A DNA stretch of 64,000 nucleotides from an uncultured Hyphomonas sp. (GTDB lineage Bacteria > Pseudomonadota > Alphaproteobacteria > Caulobacterales > Hyphomonadaceae): assembly GCF_963675305.1 (NCBI RefSeq), contig NZ_OY776147.1:2356001-2420000 (forward strand), written 5' to 3'. Numbering within the stretch: the first letter of the stretch is position 1; every line of letters begins with the position of its first letter. Shown one piece after another: positions 15,026-23,564 of the stretch. A program made the translations under genes and the position numbers. The notes beneath the pieces are model-generated. The model had not been told where the DNA came from and did not search any database. It saw nothing but the letters and a program-made list of their open reading frames with translations.

Positions 15026-16030
15026 ATGCCATCTGATCACGCAAAGCACCCGCTCGCCACGCATATTTCCGACTACGGACAGTTCGGGCACCCGGTCTCG
15101 GACAATATCCACGCCTATCTGAACGCACTTTATGAAGGCAAGCTCTACGAAACACTTTCCGCAGGGTATCCCGGACGGGAAATCATCCTCAATCTTGCCC
15201 ATGCCTATTCGCTGATGAGCCAGGAAATCTTCTGGACCGAGGATGAGGCCTACGAGCAGGCCCTGAACGCCTTCCCCTACCTCACAGATCATATCGCCGG
15301 AACGGATATGGGCCTGGCGGACCTTTACCATGTCTCGGTGATCGTCGAGAATTTCTTCGACGGGGATTTGGACGGTCAGGGCCCCGCTCACCTCACCCGG
15401 CTCAACGCTCCGATAAAGTTACTGGCGGAACTTTTTGAGCGGCCTGATTACAAGACAGCGATCTACACCGCACTGGAAAACAAGTCCCGGTCGGATTTCC
15501 ATGAACTTATCTCCATGGCGACCTGGTTCTATGGAGAAGATGCGTTTGATCTGTTCTTCAGTTTTGCAGAAGCCCAGCCCGTCCGGGCGCTGGAGCCTGC
15601 CTACTGGCTGATCGACATGAATGATGCCCAGCGCGAGCGATTCATTACCTGGGCGCGACGTCACATGCCTTCGGGGCTTTCGCTGCCAGTATCGGCGCGC
15701 ACGCAGGACTATGACGAAACAGTCTCCCAGATTCTCGACCGCATCGAATGGAAACAAGAGCACACGCTGAAATCGGTTCGGGACCGGGTGGATTTTACGA
15801 TCTGGGGGCTTTGCTCCGCTGACAAGTTCAAGGCGGCAAATGCGGCGTATCTGCTGGAAGACCTGCCGGTCAGTCAGTGGCCTGAGGGAAGTCTGGCCGT
15901 CATTTCCGGGCTGTATGAAGACATGGAACCGAACTGGACCTCGTTCAAATCCAGAGGTGGCAAGGGCAGCTACACAACGCACAGGGAGAGGCTGGGTGAG
16001 CTCCTGAAAAAGGCGAACGTGCCGTTCTGA
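15026..16030 (+). CDS. hypothetical protein, 334 residues, no family recognised
   Basis: A well-formed gene: ATG 15026 is preceded by AGGGGG, and the protein is acidic and helix-rich with no signal peptide, membrane span or Cys cluster. Notable segments are TDHIAGTDMGLADLYHVSVIVENFFDGDL-like acidic stretches (TDHIAGTDMG, ENFFDGDLDG), HELISMATWFYGEDAFDLFF and EDMEPNWTSFKSRGGKGSYTTH. The sequence may be a helical repeat (TPR-like or Sel1-like) protein, but no clear repeat phase is visible. It lies 43 bases after ttcA and could be its distal operon member. Function not assigned. Confidence 0.75.
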   Translation: MPSDHAKHPLATHISDYGQFGHPVSDNIHAYLNALYEGKLYETLSAGYPGREIILNLAHAYSLMSQEIFWTEDEAYEQALNAFPYLTDHIAGTDMGLADLYHVSVIVENFFDGDLDGQGPAHLTRLNAPIKLLAELFERPDYKTAIYTALENKSRSDFHELISMATWFYGEDAFDLFFSFAEAQPVRALEPAYWLIDMNDAQRERFITWARRHMPSGLSLPVSARTQDYDETVSQILDRIEWKQEHTLKSVRDRVDFTIWGLCSADKFKAANAAYLLEDLPVSQWPEGSLAVISGLYEDMEPNWTSFKSRGGKGSYTTHRERLGELLKKANVPF

Positions 16031-16221
16031 CAAGCGGCGCCGGTGCAGCCAGACGCCTGTGCGCACGCCGGCAGCGCCATGCCTGATTTTCGGGCACTCT
16101 TTAAAATGTCGGGCTGCAGCGAAAGAAGCGCTGGCCCTGCCCGGCGGCGCTCCCTATTCGACGGGCAGCGAGAGGTCGATACGTCAAAGGCGGTCGGGTA
16201 AAGTACCGGGAGGGCATCAAA

Positions 16222-18411
16222 TTGCATCGATGGATGTTGGGCGCCTGCATCGCCTTGTCCGGCGCCGGGCTGGCCATGGCCGAAGACGAGCCGCCAGTCC
16301 GCAATTTCACCACCTACCAGCCGACTGTGCGCCCGGTGCGGATCGACACCAGCGAAGCCCCCGTCATCGACGGCAAGCTGGACGAGGCCATGTGGTCGAA
16401 AGCGGCCGAGGTCACCGAATTCTACCAGGTGGAACCGAAAGTCGGCCCGCCCAGCGTCGAGACGCGCGTCTATTTCGCCTATGACGAAAACAATCTCTAT
16501 GTCGGTATCTATGCGCAGGACGACATGCCGGAGGCGATCCTCGCTTCGGTGCTGGAGCGCGACGGCGAGATTTGGCGGGACGACATGTTCCGCTTCTATA
16601 TCGACCCGTTCAATACCGGCACGTCAGGCTTCGGCTTTGATATCAACGCCCTTGGCGCGCGCACCGAACGCCTGATCCGCTACGGACAGGCGCCCGTGGA
16701 TGCGTGGAACATCATCTGGGATGCCGACAGCGTGCTGACCGACGACGGCTGGACGGCAGAGATCGCCCTGCCGTTCCGCTCGCTGAGCTTCGACCCCGCC
16801 TCCGACGGCTGGGGCCTGATGATGACGCGCGAACATGCCCATGCGAACGAAGAGATCCGCTGGGCCGGGATCGACCAGTCGGTGAACAAGTTCGGCTTTG
16901 CCCGGCCGGGCTATATCGAGGGCATCGACAATATCAACAAGGGCAAGGGGTTCGATGTGCAGCTGCAGGCGGGCCTCAATGGAAACCGCCGCTGGGACCG
17001 GCCGCGCGACGATGATCTGTCGATCGAGCCGAGCGCCAATATCTCCTACAAGTTCACGCCGTCGCTGACCGGCCTTGTTACGCTGAACACGGACTTTTCC
17101 GACACGCCGCTGGACGACCGGCAGATCAATACGGGGCGCTTCTCGCTGTTCTTCCCGGAAACGCGGGACTTCTTCCTGCAGGACGCCGCGCTGTTCGAAT
17201 TTGCCGGGCAGACCTTTGCCGGCGCACCGAACGGCCAACCCTTCTTCTCGCGCCGGATCGGTATCGTGAACGGCCAGTCGGTGAAGGTGGATGCGGGCCT
17301 GAAGCTGAGCGGTGAGATCAATGGCGTGGAAGTCGGCATCCTGTCGGCCCAGACCGGTGCCATCGGCAATATCGGTTCGCAGAACCTGTCGGTCGCCCGC
17401 GCAACGGTGGATGTGCTGGACCAGTCACGGGTCGGCTTTATCGCCACGAATGGCGACCCGACGGGCCTTTCCGACAATACGCTGGCGGGGGCCGATTTCA
17501 GCTATCGCGTGCCGTCTTTCTTTGGCGGCGGGCGGATGCAGGCGGATGTGTTCTACCAGCGCACATTCTCCTCCACGCTGGAAGATGACGATTCCTTCGG
17601 GGCGAAGTTCGACTATCCGAACGACAAATGGGCGTGGAACCTCGAAGCCCGGCAGATCGGAGAGGATTTCGCCCCGGCCCTCGGCTTCGTGAACCGGCCG
17701 GGCACGCGCACCTTCTCCGGCGAATGGCACCGCCGCTTCCGCCAGTCCGGCGGGCATCTCCGCTGGTGGCAGTTCGGCACCAGCCATGAATACATCACCG
17801 ACTTGGACGGCAATGCGGAGACCACGGTCAATTCGCTCGTCCTGAACGCCAACACGATCTGGACCGACGACCTGACCTTCACCGCCAGCCAGAATGAAGA
17901 GCATATCAATACGCCCTTCTTCCTGCCCGGCGGCCTGGTCGTGCCGGTGGGCGTCTATGACAATAATGGCGTGAAGTTCCGCATCCAATCCTCCTATGTG
18001 CGCCCCTGGGGCACGACATCGGAGATCGAGTTCAGGGATTTCTATGGCGGCGAGTCGAAGCGCTACGATGTCAATGTGAACTTCCGCCCGAACCCGCATG
18101 TCGACCTCAAGGCCGGCTATAAACGGGAAGACATTTCCGTGCCTGCCGGAGACGTCAGTGTGCAGATCGGATCGCTGGAAACCGTGTTCAATGTCTCGAC
18201 GGATCTCTCGGTCACCACGCAGACGCAGTATGACAACATTACCAACAGCCTGTCCTTCTTCGGCCGGTTGAACTGGGAACTGCGCCCGCAGACGGAGGTC
18301 TTCTTCTCCCTCGGCCACGGCGCGGTTATCGAAGGCGACGATTTCCGCCGCAACTTCCGGTCCGTGCAGACCAGCGCCGTGCTGCGCTTCGGCAACACGT
18401 TCCGCTTCTAG
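16222..18411 (+). CDS. DUF5916 / CBM9-like outer-membrane beta-barrel protein
   Basis: 729 residues. A signal peptide ends at LAMAED. Residues about 35-220 form a CBM9-like domain: PVIDGKLDEAMWSKA, ETRVYFAYDENNLYVGI and DDMFRFYIDPFNTG are typical of the family's N-terminal carbohydrate-binding-like fold. The rest is rich in alternating beta strands (FFPETRDFFLQD is the DUF5916 hallmark) and ends in a terminal Phe (RFGNTFRF), as outer-membrane barrels do. The start is TTG 16222, because GGGAGGG lies seven bases upstream and gives a positively charged n-region (MHRW); ATG 16234 is the alternative. Function in the family is unproven; uptake or sensing of oligomers is often suggested. Confidence 0.85.
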   Translation: MHRWMLGACIALSGAGLAMAEDEPPVRNFTTYQPTVRPVRIDTSEAPVIDGKLDEAMWSKAAEVTEFYQVEPKVGPPSVETRVYFAYDENNLYVGIYAQDDMPEAILASVLERDGEIWRDDMFRFYIDPFNTGTSGFGFDINALGARTERLIRYGQAPVDAWNIIWDADSVLTDDGWTAEIALPFRSLSFDPASDGWGLMMTREHAHANEEIRWAGIDQSVNKFGFARPGYIEGIDNINKGKGFDVQLQAGLNGNRRWDRPRDDDLSIEPSANISYKFTPSLTGLVTLNTDFSDTPLDDRQINTGRFSLFFPETRDFFLQDAALFEFAGQTFAGAPNGQPFFSRRIGIVNGQSVKVDAGLKLSGEINGVEVGILSAQTGAIGNIGSQNLSVARATVDVLDQSRVGFIATNGDPTGLSDNTLAGADFSYRVPSFFGGGRMQADVFYQRTFSSTLEDDDSFGAKFDYPNDKWAWNLEARQIGEDFAPALGFVNRPGTRTFSGEWHRRFRQSGGHLRWWQFGTSHEYITDLDGNAETTVNSLVLNANTIWTDDLTFTASQNEEHINTPFFLPGGLVVPVGVYDNNGVKFRIQSSYVRPWGTTSEIEFRDFYGGESKRYDVNVNFRPNPHVDLKAGYKREDISVPAGDVSVQIGSLETVFNVSTDLSVTTQTQYDNITNSLSFFGRLNWELRPQTEVFFSLGHGAVIEGDDFRRNFRSVQTSAVLRFGNTFRF

Positions 18412-18423
18412 CGACAAAAGAAA

Positions 18424-18449
18424 AGCGCGGCCCCTTGCGGAGCCGCGCT
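18424..18449 (-). terminator. terminator of the acyl-CoA dehydrogenase gene
   Basis: AGCGCGGC (18424-18431) pairs with GCCGCGCT (18442-18449). Read on the minus strand, the stem is followed by TTTTCTTTTG. It lies between the convergent DUF5916 gene and the dehydrogenase. Confidence 0.8.
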
Positions 18450-18472
18450 GATCGTTCGACCTGCAGGCAGGC

Positions 18473-19774
18473 TTATTTGCGCCAGACAGCAGCCATCGCC
18501 GGATCTTCTTCCTCGCCCGTGTACTTGCGGGTTTCGGCGCGGCCGACCACCATGTGGTGCACCTCGTCCGGGCCGTCCGCCAGGCGCAGCGTGCGCTGGT
18601 TGGCATACATGCGGGCGAGCGGCGTCCATTGCGAGACGCCGGTTGCGCCGTGCAGCTGGATGGCATCGTCGATGATGTCACAAACGCGCTCCGGCACCAT
18701 GGCCTTGACCATGGAGATCCAGACTCGGGCTTCCTTGTTGCCGAGGACGTCCATCGCCTTGGCGGCCTTGAGGACCATCATGCGCATGGCTTCGATCTCG
18801 ATGCGGGCGCGGGAGACCTTTTCGAGGTTGCCGCCCAGCTTGATCAGGTCGCGGCCGAAAGCCTGACGGGTCATGCCGCGAACAACCATCAGGTCGAGGG
18901 CTTTCTCTGCCGCCCCGATGGAGCGCATGCAGTGGTGGATACGGCCGGGGCCGAGGCGCAGCTGCGAGATCTCGAAGCCACGGCCTTCACCGAGCAGCAT
19001 GTTTTCTTTCGGAACACGGACGTTCTCGAAGCGGATGTGCATGTGGCCGTGCGGCGCATCCGGATCGCCGAAGACGTGCATCGGGCCCATGATGGTGACA
19101 CCCGGGTGCGGCAGCGGCACGAGGATCTGCGACTGGCGGCGGTTCACGTCCGGCCCGTCATTGGTTTTCACCATGGTGATCATGATGCGGCAACGCGGAT
19201 CGCCCGCGCCGGAGATGTAGTATTTCTCGCCATTGATGACCCATTCGTCGCCTTCCAGAACGGCGCTCATGGAGACGTTCTTGGCGTCCGAGGACGGCAG
19301 GGCCGGTTCGGTCATGGCGAAGGCGGAGCGGATCTTGCCTTCCAGAAGCGGCTTCAGCCACTGTTCCTTCTGGGCCGGCGTGCCGACGCGCTCGAGAACT
19401 TCCATGTTCCCGGTGTCCGGCGCGGAGCAGTTCATCGACTCAGATGCCAGCGGGTTCTTGCCGAGTTCCGCAGCGATGTAGGCGTAATCGAGGTTCTTCA
19501 GGCCTTCGCCGGTTTCGGCATCCGGCAGGAAGAAGTTCCAGAGGCCTTCTTTCTTGGCCGCGTCCTTGGCCCCTTCGAGGGCTTCGAGCTGGCCCGGCGC
19601 GTAAGACCAGATGTCGGTCTTGCCTTCGCCGAGACGTTCGAATTCCTCATACATCGGTTCGACCGTTTCCTTGATGAACCGCTTCACATGTTCGTAGAGG
19701 GGGCGTGCCTCCTCCGACATGCGCAGGTCATTCAGTTCGGCCATTGCGTCCATGGAATGCTGGGTATCAGCCAT
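18473..19774 (-). CDS. acyl-CoA dehydrogenase family protein (ACAD10/11-like)
   Basis: 433 residues, slightly longer than short-chain enzymes and close to ACAD10/11-like members. FAMTEPALPSSDAKNV is the FAD-binding signature 1 region; the C-terminal DDAIQLHGATGVSQWTPLARMYANQRTLRLADGPDEVHH (parts: IQLHGATGVSQ, LRLADGPDEVH) is signature 2. In this branch the catalytic base is the Asp/Glu near ADGPDEVH. It oxidises an acyl-CoA at the alpha-beta bond in fatty-acid or related degradation. The start at 19774 follows GGAGGACAGCC. It is a single-gene unit with a terminator downstream. Confidence 0.9.
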   Translation of the reverse strand: MADTQHSMDAMAELNDLRMSEEARPLYEHVKRFIKETVEPMYEEFERLGEGKTDIWSYAPGQLEALEGAKDAAKKEGLWNFFLPDAETGEGLKNLDYAYIAAELGKNPLASESMNCSAPDTGNMEVLERVGTPAQKEQWLKPLLEGKIRSAFAMTEPALPSSDAKNVSMSAVLEGDEWVINGEKYYISGAGDPRCRIMITMVKTNDGPDVNRRQSQILVPLPHPGVTIMGPMHVFGDPDAPHGHMHIRFENVRVPKENMLLGEGRGFEISQLRLGPGRIHHCMRSIGAAEKALDLMVVRGMTRQAFGRDLIKLGGNLEKVSRARIEIEAMRMMVLKAAKAMDVLGNKEARVWISMVKAMVPERVCDIIDDAIQLHGATGVSQWTPLARMYANQRTLRLADGPDEVHHMVVGRAETRKYTGEEEDPAMAAVWRK

Positions 19775-19922
19775 GGCTGTCCTCCTTCAGTTTGTTTGTT
19801 GATCCATTGGTAGTCCGTGCAGCCGGGTGGCCGCAAATTCTTTCTTGGCAATGTTTCTTGACGGCGGCGGCTCGCAAGGCCCGCGCTTTGCGCCGAATCG
19901 AAATCGGGTCTAGAGCGCAGGC

Positions 19923-20669
19923 ATGAGCCCGATCGCCGCTGCCATCATTCTCGTCACTGTGCTGGTAACCAGCTTCATTTCGGGCATTTTCGGCATGGCG
20001 GGCGGCATCATTTTCATGGGCGTACTGGCCGCGCTGGTGCCGGTTGCGACCGCCATGATCGTGCATGGCGCGGTGCAGATGATCTCCAATGGCTACCGCG
20101 CCTTCCTGTGGCGGGATCATATCGACTGGCGCATCTTCCGCCGCTACGCGGTGGGCTCCGTTGCTGCGGTCGCCCTGCTGTTCGCGCTCAGCTGGCGTCC
20201 GGACAAACAGGTCGTCTATGTGCTGCTGGGCTGTGTCGCCATGCTGGTCTGGCTGCCGAAGACGCTGCTGGATCTCGACATTCAGAAACGCTTCCAGGCC
20301 GAAGGCGCAGGCTTCGTCGTACAGTCGCTGAACACGATTGCCGGTGTGTCCGGCCCGCTGCTGGACCAGTTCTTCGTCCATACCGACATGACGCGCCACG
20401 CCATCGTGGCGACCAAGGCCGTGACGCAAGTGCTGGCGCATTTCGTGAAGATCGTGTTCTGGAGCACGCCGGTCATCATGGCTGCAGGTCTTCAGGCGCT
20501 GCCGCCCTGGTGGCTGATCCTGCTGGCGGCGCCGCTTTCCATGCTGGGCACGACGCTGGGCGGCAAAGTACTGGACCGGATGAGCGACGTGAATTTCAAA
20601 CGCGGCATGAAATACCTCGTCACCGCAATTGGTGCCGTCATGCTGATGAAAGCTGCAGGCTGGCTGTAA
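19923..20669 (+). CDS. sulfite exporter TauE/SafE family protein
   Basis: 248 residues, about eight hydrophobic helices in two halves. The first helix ends SFISGIFGMAGGIIFMGVLAALVP, which is the TauE/SafE motif (GxxGxGGG-like, here GIFGMAGG), and the second half contains NTIAGVSGPLLDQFF as its repeat. The family moves sulfonates, sulfite or other organic anions across the inner membrane. The start at ATG 19923 has only a weak purine run upstream. It is divergent from the acyl-CoA dehydrogenase. No sulfur gene is near, so the substrate is open. Confidence 0.85.
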   Translation: MSPIAAAIILVTVLVTSFISGIFGMAGGIIFMGVLAALVPVATAMIVHGAVQMISNGYRAFLWRDHIDWRIFRRYAVGSVAAVALLFALSWRPDKQVVYVLLGCVAMLVWLPKTLLDLDIQKRFQAEGAGFVVQSLNTIAGVSGPLLDQFFVHTDMTRHAIVATKAVTQVLAHFVKIVFWSTPVIMAAGLQALPPWWLILLAAPLSMLGTTLGGKVLDRMSDVNFKRGMKYLVTAIGAVMLMKAAGWL

Positions 20670-20679
20670 CGCCGCGCGC

Positions 20680-20739
20680 ATTCGGGAACTCCACTGTCGA
20701 CAGACGCGACAATGCCCCATGTTAGACTATTCGGGAACT
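20680..20739 (+). repeat. two 11-bp direct repeats ATTCGGGAACT upstream of the LysR gene
   Basis: Identical copies at 20680-20690 and 20729-20739, 49 bp apart centre to centre (about 4.7 helical turns). The second copy is followed by an AT-rich TTTATTATATGAAG stretch that may be the -10 region. They are candidate regulator half-sites. Confidence 0.55.
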
Positions 20740-20752
20740 TTATTATATGAAG

Positions 20753-20781
20753 CCCAATCATCACCACTGGTGATAATTGGG
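20753..20781. promoter_or_regulatory. palindrome with LysR-type T-N11-A core over the leader of the LysR gene
   Basis: ATCACC-ACT-GGTGAT (20760-20774) is a perfect inverted repeat containing the LysR motif T-N11-A, extended outward by CCCAAT (20753-20758) and ATTGGG (20776-20781). It ends eight bases before the ATG at 20790 and its last bases (GGGAG) form the ribosome-binding site, so it could act as DNA operator, RNA hairpin, or both. Confidence 0.55.
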
Positions 20782-20789
20782 AGCGCGCC

Positions 20790-21722
20790 ATGAATCTACG
20801 GTCGATCGACCTGAACCTGCTGCCTGTGCTGGAAGCCGTTTATGACGAGCGGAGCCTGACACGAGCCAGCGAAATCCTGCGGATCACTCAGCCGGCTGTC
20901 AGCAATGCGCTCTCCCGGCTTCGGAACCATTTCGAGGACCCGCTCTTCGTCCGCGAAGGCCGCGGGGTGAAGCCGACCGCGATGGCAGAGGCGCTCATGC
21001 CCGCCGTGCGCGAAGCGCTCGACAAGCTGCGCGCCGGGCTGGAGCCACGTTCCGTGTTCGAGCCGTCGCATTCCACCCGCGTGTTCAACCTGTCTGCCCG
21101 CGATGCCGGCGCGTTCCTGATTGCTCCGGCACTGGCGGCGCGGCTGGAAGCGATTGCCCCCGGCGTCAGGATATCCTGGAGCCAGCTGCACCGCTCTGCG
21201 GTCGCCGCGGAACTGGCATCCGGCCGGCTGGACCTCGCCATCGACGTCTCCGACCTGCTGGGCGTGGATATGGAACGGGAAAAACTCCTGTCGGCGCCCT
21301 ATGTCTGCGTCCTCTCACCAGATCATCCGCAGGCGGATCAGCCTTTGACGCAGGACGCATTCTTCGACCTGCGCCACATCACCGTGTCCAGCCGCCGGGA
21401 AGGCCGCAGCCTAATCGAGGAAATGGCCCGTATGGTCGGGCGGCGCATTACGCCGACACAGCGCCTGCCGCACTATATGACGGCACTGGAAATCGTCCGG
21501 CAAACAAAACTGGCCCTGGTGGCGCCCCGTCAGATTGCGGAAAACACCGGGCTTGCCGTGCTCGCCCTGCCCTTCAACTATCCCTCCCCGGAATCGACGC
21601 TCTACTGGCACCGGGAATATGCCGGGGATCCGGCGCTGAGCTGGATGCGCGGCCTGATCCGGGACATTGCCCGTGAGCTGATGGCTTCCGAACGGCAGAA
21701 GGAGGCCGCAGCGGCGTCCTAG
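20790..21722 (+). CDS. LysR family transcriptional regulator (NodD-like branch)
   Basis: 310 residues. The N-terminal winged helix-turn-helix starts MNLRSIDLNLLPVLEAVYDERSLTRASEIL (parts: DLNLLPVLEAVY, SLTRASE), then ITQPAVSNALSRLRNHFEDPLFVREG, the classical LysR DNA-binding pattern of the NodD/NahR group. The remaining 220 residues are the periplasmic-binding-like effector domain. It is convergent and overlapping by two to three bases with an enoyl-CoA hydratase gene. The upstream palindrome suggests autoregulation. The effector and targets are unknown; the TauE/SafE gene upstream is on the same strand 120 bp away and might be a target or not. Confidence 0.92.
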   Translation: MNLRSIDLNLLPVLEAVYDERSLTRASEILRITQPAVSNALSRLRNHFEDPLFVREGRGVKPTAMAEALMPAVREALDKLRAGLEPRSVFEPSHSTRVFNLSARDAGAFLIAPALAARLEAIAPGVRISWSQLHRSAVAAELASGRLDLAIDVSDLLGVDMEREKLLSAPYVCVLSPDHPQADQPLTQDAFFDLRHITVSSRREGRSLIEEMARMVGRRITPTQRLPHYMTALEIVRQTKLALVAPRQIAENTGLAVLALPFNYPSPESTLYWHREYAGDPALSWMRGLIRDIARELMASERQKEAAAAS

Positions 21723-22396
21723 ACGGTCGACTGTTCCAGCGTCGGCATGATCGCATCGATGGCCGGCTTCCGGACCAGCATCTTGTTGCGATAGTAAGCG
21801 CCGTTCGCAATGGCCTTGAGGGCGGTGGCGGCTTCCATCGCTGTGTCCATCAGGGCATCCGCCTCGACCACCTTGTCCAGCCAGCCGACGGGCACTGCCT
21901 CATCCGGCGAGTAAAGGCGGGCCTGCACGAGCGCTTCCGTCAGGTACATCGGGTTGAGACGCGCGCGCGGCAGCTCCGTGCCGAAGCCCGGCAGGGTCAT
22001 GCCATTGACCGTCTCGTTCGCACCGATCTTGAAGGCGCCGCGCGTGCCGATCCGCGTGTCCCCGCCAAGCAGCATGAACGCGCCCATGGCGATGGAGTGC
22101 CCGGTCGATGCGATCACGACCGGCATCTTGGAAGTGAACAGGCGCATGGCCAGCTGGCCGCCACCGGTCACCAATTTGCGCACGCCTTCACCGTCGGATG
22201 TGGCCAGGAATTTCAGGTCGAACCCGGCAGAGAATTTTCCCTCGCGCCCGGTCAGCACCAGAACGTCCCCATCCTTCTCCGCTTCGTCGAGGCAGGCATT
22301 CACTGCCTCCAGCATGTCGAGGCTGATGGCATTGGCCTTGCCGTCATCCATGGTGACGACGGAAATGCCATTTTCGGTTTTGACGGTCGCGGTCAT
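21719..22396 (-). CDS. enoyl-CoA hydratase/isomerase family protein (crotonase fold)
   Basis: 225 residues, shorter than the usual 260. It begins VKTENGISVVTMDDGKANAIS and has GREGKFSAGFDLKFL (oxyanion-hole region, the SAGFDL variant) and ASTGHSIAMGAFMLLGGDTRIG (second oxyanion loop). The usual catalytic Glu pair of enoyl-CoA hydratase in the GGG-x-E region is not evident, so a delta-isomerase or other crotonase reaction is as likely as hydration. The start at 22396 has GGGAGATCCGC before it; the open frame extends upstream but without family sequence. The stop overlaps the convergent LysR stop. Confidence 0.85.
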   Translation of the reverse strand: MTATVKTENGISVVTMDDGKANAISLDMLEAVNACLDEAEKDGDVLVLTGREGKFSAGFDLKFLATSDGEGVRKLVTGGGQLAMRLFTSKMPVVIASTGHSIAMGAFMLLGGDTRIGTRGAFKIGANETVNGMTLPGFGTELPRARLNPMYLTEALVQARLYSPDEAVPVGWLDKVVEADALMDTAMEAATALKAIANGAYYRNKMLVRKPAIDAIMPTLEQSTV

Positions 22397-22500
22397 GCGG
22401 ATCTCCCTGTTTTGCAGGCAGAAGGCAGCCCGTGCCCTCAAGGAAAGCAAGCATTTCCGGCGCGTCAGGCGTGAAAGGCGGCGTTTCAGCCAGCCCCCAG

Positions 22501-22962
22501 CTACTTTCGCCGGGCCTTGAAGAAATCCTTCAGCAGCTGGCTCGCCGCTTCGCCGCGTTCCTCGTCCTGCTCCACTTCCGGCCGCCAGTGGCAGGTCGGC
22601 TGTTCGAAAAAGCGCGCGCCGTGGATGACCGCGCCGCCTTTCGGGTCGCAGGCGCCGAAGACCAGCTTGCCGATCCGGGCAAGGCTGATCGCCCCGGCGC
22701 ACATCGCGCACGGCTCCAGCGTGACATACATGGTGAGGCCCGTGAGACGGTAATTGCCGCGCGCCTCTGCCGCGCGGCGCAGGGCGATAATCTCTGCATG
22801 GGCGGTCGGGTCATGCCCTCTGATCGGCGCATTGGCGCCCTCTGCGATGATCTCACCCGTTTCCGGATCGACGATCACGGCCCCCACGGGCACTTCGCCT
22901 GCCGCAGCAGCTTCGCACGCCAGTTCCAGCGCGCGGTCCATCGGATCAGCAAGAATTGTCAT
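22501..22962 (-). CDS. tadA: tRNA adenosine(34) deaminase TadA
   Basis: 153 residues, one cytidine/deoxycytidylate-deaminase fold domain. The zinc site is complete: HAE at residues 55-57 (His ligand plus catalytic Glu) and PCAMC at 84-88 (two Cys ligands). TadA converts adenosine 34 to inosine in tRNA-Arg(ACG), which is essential in bacteria. The C-terminal basic tail KDFFKARRK fits tRNA binding. A gene encoding the 16S methylase RsmD and a small membrane protein lie further along; tadA and rsmD are neighbours in many alphaproteobacteria. Confidence 0.94.
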   Translation of the reverse strand: MTILADPMDRALELACEAAAAGEVPVGAVIVDPETGEIIAEGANAPIRGHDPTAHAEIIALRRAAEARGNYRLTGLTMYVTLEPCAMCAGAISLARIGKLVFGACDPKGGAVIHGARFFEQPTCHWRPEVEQDEERGEAASQLLKDFFKARRK

Positions 22963-23022
22963 GAAGATGAGATCGCCCCGAAAGGCCGTGAAGTAAACCC
23001 GGAAGTCTACGCAGCGACCGAC

Positions 23023-23538
23023 CTAAAGCAGACTCAAACACAGGACGACGGCAGTCGCTCCGGCCGATATCCAGACCACAATCCGAAGCGGCAACGACAC
23101 GGCTTTGCGGACATATTCTGCTCCATGCAAACCCGATGCACGACGGATTGCTGCCCTGTTGAGTATCCCGATGCCAAGCGTGGCCTGATTCAGCGCGATG
23201 CGGATAAATATGAGATATCGCAGTTCGTCCCAAACCCGGACCACCCACAAATTTACCACCATGATTGTCGTGATCGCGACAAGCTGTGGCACGTAGAGGG
23301 CGGCGAAGGAGGGTGAAATAGAAGCGAGACTGTAAAGGTATCCGGAAAGCGGGAATAGAATCCAGGCGACGACCAGCCCCGCACCCGCGGAAGGCAGCGC
23401 GGCCAGGAAAAACGTCGAGATAACTTGCGAATTGTCCCGCGTTTTTGCGGTCACAAGTGCAGCGACATCCTCCGGTATTCCTGCGCTTATGAGGGAAGCC
23501 CTTAACAGGGACGCACTGTTCCAATACTGGTCCAACAT
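23023..23538 (-). CDS. hypothetical membrane protein, 171 residues
   Basis: ATG 23538 has GGGGG seven bases upstream. The protein has about four hydrophobic helices (ISTFFLAALPSAGAGLVVAW, FAALYVPQLVAITTIMVVNLW, LRYLIFIRIAL, LRIVVWISAGATAVVLCLSLL in short parts) and charged loops. Third codon positions are less GC-rich than in the neighbours, so it may be newer or weakly expressed. I recognise no family. It sits between tadA and the divergent rsmD. Confidence 0.6.
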   Translation of the reverse strand: MLDQYWNSASLLRASLISAGIPEDVAALVTAKTRDNSQVISTFFLAALPSAGAGLVVAWILFPLSGYLYSLASISPSFAALYVPQLVAITTIMVVNLWVVRVWDELRYLIFIRIALNQATLGIGILNRAAIRRASGLHGAEYVRKAVSLPLRIVVWISAGATAVVLCLSLL

Positions 23539-23564
23539 TAAGCAACCCCCGGATCAACCTGAGA

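Noticed and set aside
14975..16030. Shared NVPF-stop ends of TtcA and the next protein, considered as duplication
   Set aside because: Only four residues and about a dozen bases match; the rest of the proteins and flanks are unrelated.
17425..18681. 418-codon minus-strand frame across the DUF5916 gene end
   Set aside because: Shadow of DUF5916 and of the dehydrogenase end; it crosses a terminator.
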